DNA from: Pavlovales sp. CCMP2436
Lineage: Eukaryota > Haptophyta > Pavlovophyceae > Pavlovales
Assembly: GCA_026770615.1 (NCBI GenBank)
Contig: MU632061.1
Location: 1 to 10,333 of the forward strand
Length of the DNA: 10,333 nucleotides
Reading direction: 5' to 3'
The notes below the pieces were generated by a model. The model did not search any database. It was not told the DNA's origin and saw only the letters and a program-made list of their open reading frames with translations. This document shows positions 7,209 through 10,333 of this stretch, one piece after another (position 1 is the first letter of the stretch; every line of letters begins with the position of its first letter). The translations under genes were made by a program, and so were the position numbers.

Positions 7209-7303
7209 CTGTCCAATCCCCAATCCCCCAATCCCTAATCACCCAATCCCTAATCACCCAATCCCCAACCCCCCAATCCCCCAATCCCCCAATCCCCCCC
7301 TCC
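7209..7303. repeat. Degenerate CCCAATCCC/CCTAATCA minisatellite
   Basis: About 95 nt of short C-rich units (CCCAATCCC, CCTAATCAC), imperfectly repeated. In one frame it reads as Pro-Ile-Pro-Asn repeats. It resembles degenerate telomere-like sequence only loosely. It runs directly into the Sel1 coding frame, which it appears to have truncated. Confidence 0.88.
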
Positions 7304-8006
7304 AAATGCACAATACAAGTACGGGGTGTGCTTCTGCTACGGAAGGGGCGTCAAGCAGAACGCCACTGCGGCTGCTCGCTGGTGGTGCCTCGCGGCCGAG
7401 CAGGGCGATGCGGACGTGCAGGCCTCCCTCGGGGACTGCTACCATGAAGGAAGGGGGTTGCCACAGGACGACAATGCGGCTGTTTGCTGGTGGTGCCTCG
7501 CAGCTAAGCAGGGCGATGCTAAAGCACAGCTTAACTACGCCCTGAGCTGTTTTGACGGGAGGGGCGTGGTGCGGGACATGAGCGAGGCTGCTCGTTTCCT
7601 CCGCCTCGCAGCCGAGCAGGGCCAGGTGGCAGCCCAGTTACTCTTGGCCGAGATTCTCTTCGTAGGTGAGCCCGTTGCTCCCAGGTAGGCCGCCCGATTT
7701 CTCGCGCAGGCGGCACGGCAGACGGGGGATGAGCGCAGCCGTCTCGAGGCGCTCGCTCAGCTCAGCGCACACGCGCACGAGCCCAACGTTGTCAAGGCGT
7801 GCTGTATCGGCTGCGGGCAGACGTGGAAGCTCAGAGCGTGCCTCAACTGTCGTACGGCCAGGTTCTGCGGCGCCGAGTGCGTCCGGCGCATGTGGCCCGT
7901 GCACAAGCAGAGCTGCAAAACCTTTGCCGCGGCCTATCGGGCCGCCGCGGCGGCGGCTGTGGACGACGGCGCGGAAGAGCACGGCGCAGAGCCGGCAGCC
8001 GAGTAG
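7254..8006 (+). pseudogene. Sel1-repeat protein with C-terminal MYND zinc finger, in-frame TAG
   Basis: The frame is open from 7254 (after TAA 7251-7253) to TAG 8004-8006, with one internal TAG at 7686-7688. Sel1 repeats lie at 7308-7409 (YGVCFCYGRGVKQNA), 7410-7517 (LGDCYHEGRGLPQDD), 7518-7625 (YALSCFDGRGVVRDM) and 7626 to about 7730, with a 36-residue period. The fourth repeat contains the TAG immediately before AARFLAQAA, so a single codon is affected and the frame is unbroken. A complete MYND finger follows at 7803-7916, with spacing C-x2-C-x8-C-x2-C-x5-C-x3-C-x7-H-x3-C. Sel1 repeats are helical scaffolds and MYND fingers bind proline-rich partners. Sel1/MYND combinations are common in some microalgae. 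No proper N-terminus remains; the first codons come from the C-rich tract. An upstream GTG at 7326 is not a credible eukaryotic start. Confidence 0.8.
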
Positions 8007-8115
8007 CATTCATTATCGTAAGTAGAATTCATAAAAATTGCGTATAGCTCAGTTACTGTTTACGTTACAAGTTAAATAAATAGGATATAATGGTGTATGG
8101 ACATAGTTACGTTAA
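8007..8115. other. AT-rich spacer between convergent genes
   Basis: Short AT-rich region between the end of the Sel1/MYND frame and the end of the minus-strand frame, with GTTAAATAAATAGG near 8070. It may hold 3' UTR and polyadenylation signals for both genes. No gene is seen. Confidence 0.4.
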
Positions 8116-8613
8116 CTAGGCCTTTAGATGATTAACCTTACACTCCAGGACCTTAGGAATTTCGTCCGTTGCATAAATTTCTGCCAGCGCGCGACCAGGA
8201 TCCTCAGGTGCTGCTATAAGCTAGCATTGAAGTATTGTCTTCACTATAGTCGTCTCCACGAGAGAATTGAGCTTCGACTCACTCTGCGCAAGCCTTCTCC
8301 GATTCGATGCGCTTAAGCTTCTAGTTCTCGTGGAGCTGGTGGGAGAGCTGGGGGTAGATCAGGCCGAACAGCTCCGCGCCCGCCGGGGAGCGAAACCCCC
8401 TTGACGCCGCGGATTACGTGCAGCACGTCTTTTTTATTTTTTATTTTTATACTATATGTTAGCATTACATTGGTGTACCAATTCGGCTAGAACCCTGAGC
8501 ATATTCAATAGGTTTTCAAACCTATTCAAGAGGATGGATTCAGCACGCTGTAGTCGACGAACCGCGCGGCGGGGACCTAGGGTCACCGCACTTCACCATG
8601 GACGGGACGACAT
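8116..8613 (-). pseudogene. Unknown helical protein, degraded
   Basis: Several minus-strand frames read as one protein. From about 8540 comes LQRAESILLNRFENLLNMLR, then VLAELVHQCNANI. After an A-rich stretch (minus strand) come KDVLHVIRGVKG (about 8430), then SPAGAELFGLIYPQLSHQLH and KLKRIESEK, then SESKLNSLVETTIVKTILQC, and finally LIAAPEDPGRALAEIYATDE and IPKVLECKVNHLKA, ending at TAG 8116-8118. One-base shifts fall at C run 8396-8400 and at AA 8290-8291. In-frame TAGs follow HEN and LQC, and a TAG precedes the A-rich part. A possible Met is at 8611-8613, with TGA six codons later. It looks mostly helical and possibly coiled-coil. No family is recognised. It converges with the Sel1/MYND gene. 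Confidence 0.45.
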
Positions 8614-8686
8614 GGAGATAGCCAGGAATCAATCAGATTGGCGAGGGGCCTAACGGACCATCTTAAAATCACTCTAAAAAACCAGA

Positions 8687-8722
8687 CATTCGAGTGACAG
8701 GTAATTACCCGTCACTCGAATG
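8687..8722. repeat. 36-bp near-perfect palindrome
   Basis: CATTCGAGTGAC (8687-8698) pairs with GTCACTCGAATG (8711-8722), and the centre GGTAATTACC is itself palindromic. Only one base pair in the whole 36 bp does not match (8699 with 8710). It could be a dimeric protein-binding site or the fused ends of an element. It lies about 20 bp before the CGGATCCG array. Confidence 0.93.
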
Positions 8723-8742
8723 AGAGGGGACAAGGCTACTTC

Positions 8743-8901
8743 CGGATCCGTTTTACATATACTTCCGGATCCGTGTCGCGGAGGGCCCCTTTCGGATCCG
8801 TGGGGTGTAGAACCGGATCCGTATGGGCTAGAAGCGGATCCGCGTGCGCACCACAGTGTAAAGCGGATCCGACCGGCGCACCAGAGCGTAAAGCGGATCC
8901 G
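8743..8901. promoter_or_regulatory. Array of seven CGGATCCG palindromes
   Basis: CGGATCCG occurs exactly at 8743, 8766, 8793, 8814, 8835, 8864 and 8894, with spacings of 23, 27, 21, 21, 29 and 30 nt. The intervening DNA is mostly unlike between units, except the last two (about 30-nt repeats ending GTAAAGCGGATCCG). Conservation of only the 8-bp palindrome suggests a protein-binding site. It lies just upstream of the coding region that leads to the MULE-like transposase, so it could be its promoter or a transposase-binding subterminal repeat. That role is inference. Confidence 0.8.
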
Positions 8902-9425
8902 TGAGATATGTCGGGCTTGAAAATGATAAAAAGCTGTCCGAGTTGCTGTCCGAGTTGGCCCCGGACCTCGCGGAGGGTCCGACGCCCGATCCCGACGCCG
9001 AACGCGCCAAAGAGCTTCAGCGCCGACGCCAGCGCCAGCGTCGGCGCTCACAGCCGCCCACCGCCGCGTCGGCGCCCACTGCTGTCAACGGCATGCAGAG
9101 GCTGTGCGCACGGCTGGAGCTCGCGCCCATCAGCGGCGCAGCGACTCGCTCGCTCCCGAGCCACCTCGTGCTCGCTGCGCACGCGGCGTCCATCGCCCTA
9201 GCCGGCTGCGGGGCCGGTGGCGTTCACTGCTGTCAACGGCATGCAGAGGCTGTGCGCACGGCTGGAGCTCGCGCCCATCAGCGGCGCAGCGACTCGCTCG
9301 CTCCCGAGCCGGTCGCTCTTCGCGCGCTTCAGCGGCGCAGCGACTCGCTCGCTTCCGAGCCACCTCGTGCTCGCTGCGCACGCGGCGCCCATCGCCCTAG
9401 CCGGCGGCGGGGCCGGTGGCGCTGA
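8901..9425 (+). CDS. Low-complexity N-terminal coding region, possibly of the transposase gene
   Basis: The frame opens after the palindrome array. It starts acidic and helical (GLENDKKLSELLSELAPDLA), continues EGPTPDPDAERAKELQRRRQ into a basic Arg/Gln run, then enters an Ala/Arg-rich segment created by the 148-bp tandem duplication. It ends at TGA 9423-9425. The acidic frame that follows (from 9426) is in the same reading frame, so only this TGA separates them. The first 60 residues look like genuine protein; the rest may be out of register, because the duplication is not a multiple of three. The Met at 8901 overlaps the last CGGATCCG, so the true start may differ. Confidence 0.45.
   Translation: MRYVGLENDKKLSELLSELAPDLAEGPTPDPDAERAKELQRRRQRQRRRSQPPTAASAPTAVNGMQRLCARLELAPISGAATRSLPSHLVLAAHAASIALAGCGAGGVHCCQRHAEAVRTAGARAHQRRSDSLAPEPVALRALQRRSDSLASEPPRARCARGAHRPSRRRGRWR
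9077..9424 (+). repeat. 148-bp tandem duplication with an internal 51-bp duplication
   Basis: Unit one is 9077-9224. Unit two starts at 9225 with the same CACTGCTGTCAACGGCATGC and is longer because CAGCGGCGCAGCGACTCGCT-type sequence at 9279 recurs at 9330 (51 bp, in frame). The 148-bp step shifts the reading frame by one, so copies one and two are read in different frames. Confidence 0.92.
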
Positions 9426-9879
9426 CGGAGGCGGAGCCGCCACCGCCTCGGCCTCGCCCTCGGCCTCGTCCTCGGCATCGCCGTCGCCCACGGCCACGTC
9501 GAGCCCAAGCCTGCCGTCTGCGCGAACGCCCTGTTCGCCTTTCTCCCCTATGAGAGCGACGATGACTCGGCTCTCGTCTCGCCCTCTCCTCCCCGCTCGC
9601 CTCTCTCGACTCGCCCTACTCGCCGCGGCGCCAGCGGCGACGACGACGACGACGACGACAACGATAACGATAACGAGCAGCCCCGCCGCAACTACGACGA
9701 CTCTGACGACGATGATGAGCAGCGCCGCATGCTTGACGATGAGGACTACGACGACGAGCTCGATGCGTTCGGTGTCCTTGCAGTGCAGAACGCGCAGGAC
9801 GCGCGCGACGCGCAGATGGCGCTCGCCCCCGAGCGGGCCAACCCGAAGCGCGCCATCGAGGACACGCTGAGCGGCGACG
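9426..9879 (+). CDS. Acidic, intrinsically disordered coding region
   Basis: In the same frame as 8901-9425, the region reads VEPKPAVCANALFAFLPYES, then a Ser/Pro/Thr-rich stretch, a (GAC)n run giving seven Asp (about 9639-9659), DNDNDNEQPRRNYDDSDDDD, and MLDDEDYDDELDAFGVLAVQ, then QNAQDARDAQMALAPERANP. Such acidic linkers are common N-terminal to DNA-binding or catalytic domains. The frame changes near 9880 to that of the transposase core, so an unrecognised intron or a one-base error must lie between if both belong to one protein. Large opposite-strand and other-frame readings here are shadows of the GAC and GCC repeats. Confidence 0.45.
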
Positions 9880-10250
9880 ATGCCGCGCCTAATCCTTATG
9901 AAGGACGGTGCCGATGCTGTCGGCACTGCGATCGAGCAGGTCTGGCCTACAGCCGCCGACTCGGATCCGGTGATGGTTGCCATGTGCAACATTCACATTC
10001 AGGTGATCGCTGCCCTGTGCCACGCCCGTCACTGCCATACGTCGTACCCGCCGCTGACCCCCCAACCCCCCCAAATATACAGCGGGTGATCAAAAAGGCG
10101 CGCGGGGAGTAGAGGGATGCCAACAACCACACCTGGATGATGAATGATGTGAACAACCTCAAGGAGTGTGTTCCTGCCCACGCTAAGGAGTTCGCGTTCG
10201 AGGTACTTCCACTGTGTGAACTCTGTGTCTGTGCACCGCGCCCCGCCTAA
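9880..10250 (+). CDS. MULE-type transposase core, two exons (partial)
   Basis: Exon 9880-10002 reads LILMKDGADAVGTAIEQVWP, then VMVAMCNIHIQ. This matches the DDE-region pattern of MULE/Mutator-like transposases: a D-G-A-x-A-[IV] catalytic-Asp strand, a helix ending in VWP/VFP, then C-x2-H. Exon 10083-10250 continues in another frame with RVIKKARGE, an in-frame TAG (10110-10112), then RDANNHTWMMNDVNNLKECV and PAHAKEFAFEVLPL, as expected after the C-H motif. The stop is TAA at 10248-10250. The first catalytic Asp and the last Glu are not visible, so this is a fragment or more exons exist. A second intron could start at the GTACTT near 10203. MULE transposases cut and paste DNA elements. Family confidence is moderate, as it rests on motifs. 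Confidence 0.6.
10003..10082 (+). other. Spliceosomal intron, 80 nt
   Basis: The donor is CAG|GTGATC at 10003. A CTGAC branch-site match near 10054-10058 is followed by a C-rich polypyrimidine tract, and the acceptor is ATACAG| at 10082. Removing 80 nt joins frame 9880-10002 to frame 10083 onward and unites the two halves of the transposase motif exactly at codon boundaries. Confidence 0.72.
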
Positions 10251-10333
10251 CCGCATTGTGTGAGTGTCGTCAGTCTGTTTATAATAGAGTGTCACTCACC
10301 CTGGTCGCCCCTGCGCCTTTGCGCGCACGCGCA
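10251..10333. other. Right-edge sequence without an identified gene
   Basis: Contains a TTTATAATAG stretch (about 10278-10287) and GTGTGAGTG...CACTCAC, which are partly complementary. It could be an intron or the 3' flank of the transposase. The window ends before this can be decided. Confidence 0.35.

Noticed and set aside
7209..7303. CRISPR array or true telomere
   Set aside because: Units are short, imperfect and without spacers, and the sequence does not match a standard telomere repeat.
7666..7684. A 19-nt GTGAGC...CCCAG micro-intron that might remove the Sel1 in-frame stop
   Set aside because: The segment ends before the TAG, and its removal shifts the MYND finger out of frame. No support for splicing here.
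7638..8009. Minus-strand frame of 123 residues
   Set aside because: Antisense to the Sel1/MYND coding sequence, which has clear domain evidence.
8507..8526. Perfect 9-bp-stem inverted repeat (AATAGGTTT / AAACCTATT)
   Set aside because: It lies within the minus-strand coding segment NRFENLLN and has no T-tract or context of a terminator, so it is probably fortuitous.
9198..9992. Long minus-strand frame (264 residues) with a Val-rich stretch
   Set aside because: The Val run is the reverse reading of the (GAC)n acidic tract, and the rest mirrors Ala/Arg-rich repeats. The plus strand has the transposase motif and the intron.

Overview
The window looks like eukaryotic DNA, most likely from a microalga or other protist, carrying AT-rich DNA of a large DNA virus cut up by GC-rich segments. 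The base composition alternates sharply. AT-rich blocks (about 510-900, 1280-1500, 2160-2810, 3030-3650, 3880-7180) encode Asn/Ser-rich, tail-fibre-like repeat proteins, a LamG-like protein and a class-3-lipase-like protein. GC-rich blocks (about 40-310, 900-1300, 1500-2160, 2810-3020, 3675-3870, 7180-8010, 8540-10333) hold dispersed repeats, a C2H2 zinc-finger fragment, a Sel1-repeat/MYND protein and a MULE-type transposase. A typical 80-nt spliceosomal intron in the transposase supports a eukaryotic host. I cannot name the species or the virus.

Layout. Bases 1-510 are repeats: a (TA)n tract, a near-perfect hairpin with 111-bp arms, and copies of two repeat families. Bases 513-892 (minus) hold a broken lipase-like gene. 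At 870-1307 (minus) lies a GC-rich unit whose protein is also encoded by the hairpin arms. Bases 1500-2160 are G-rich and hold the C-terminus of a zinc-finger protein (minus). Bases 2200-4730 (plus) are one long tail-fibre-like coding region, interrupted by GC-rich insertions at 2811-3020 and 3652-3875. Bases 4727-5456 (minus) are LamG-like, and 5498-6354 (minus) are a second tail-fibre-like gene, so plus and minus fibre genes converge near 4725. Bases 6355-7170 contain short frames of unknown function and the second copy of a 90-bp dispersed repeat. Bases 7200-8006 are a CCCAATC-type tract running into the Sel1/MYND gene. Bases 8116-8613 (minus) hold a degraded unknown gene. From 8687 to the end lie a 36-bp palindrome, seven CGGATCCG palindromes, a low-complexity and acidic coding region with a 148-bp tandem duplication, and the transposase core.

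Two patterns cut across the window. First, most frame breaks fall in short homopolymers and are single-base changes, which could be real decay or uncorrected consensus error. Second, in-frame stops, mostly TAG in the GC-rich genes, sit inside otherwise well-preserved domains. In two repeat copies they replace CAG that is intact in the sister copies. The viral genes would together make virion surface or attachment proteins plus a lipase-like enzyme; the host-side genes do not form an obvious pathway.
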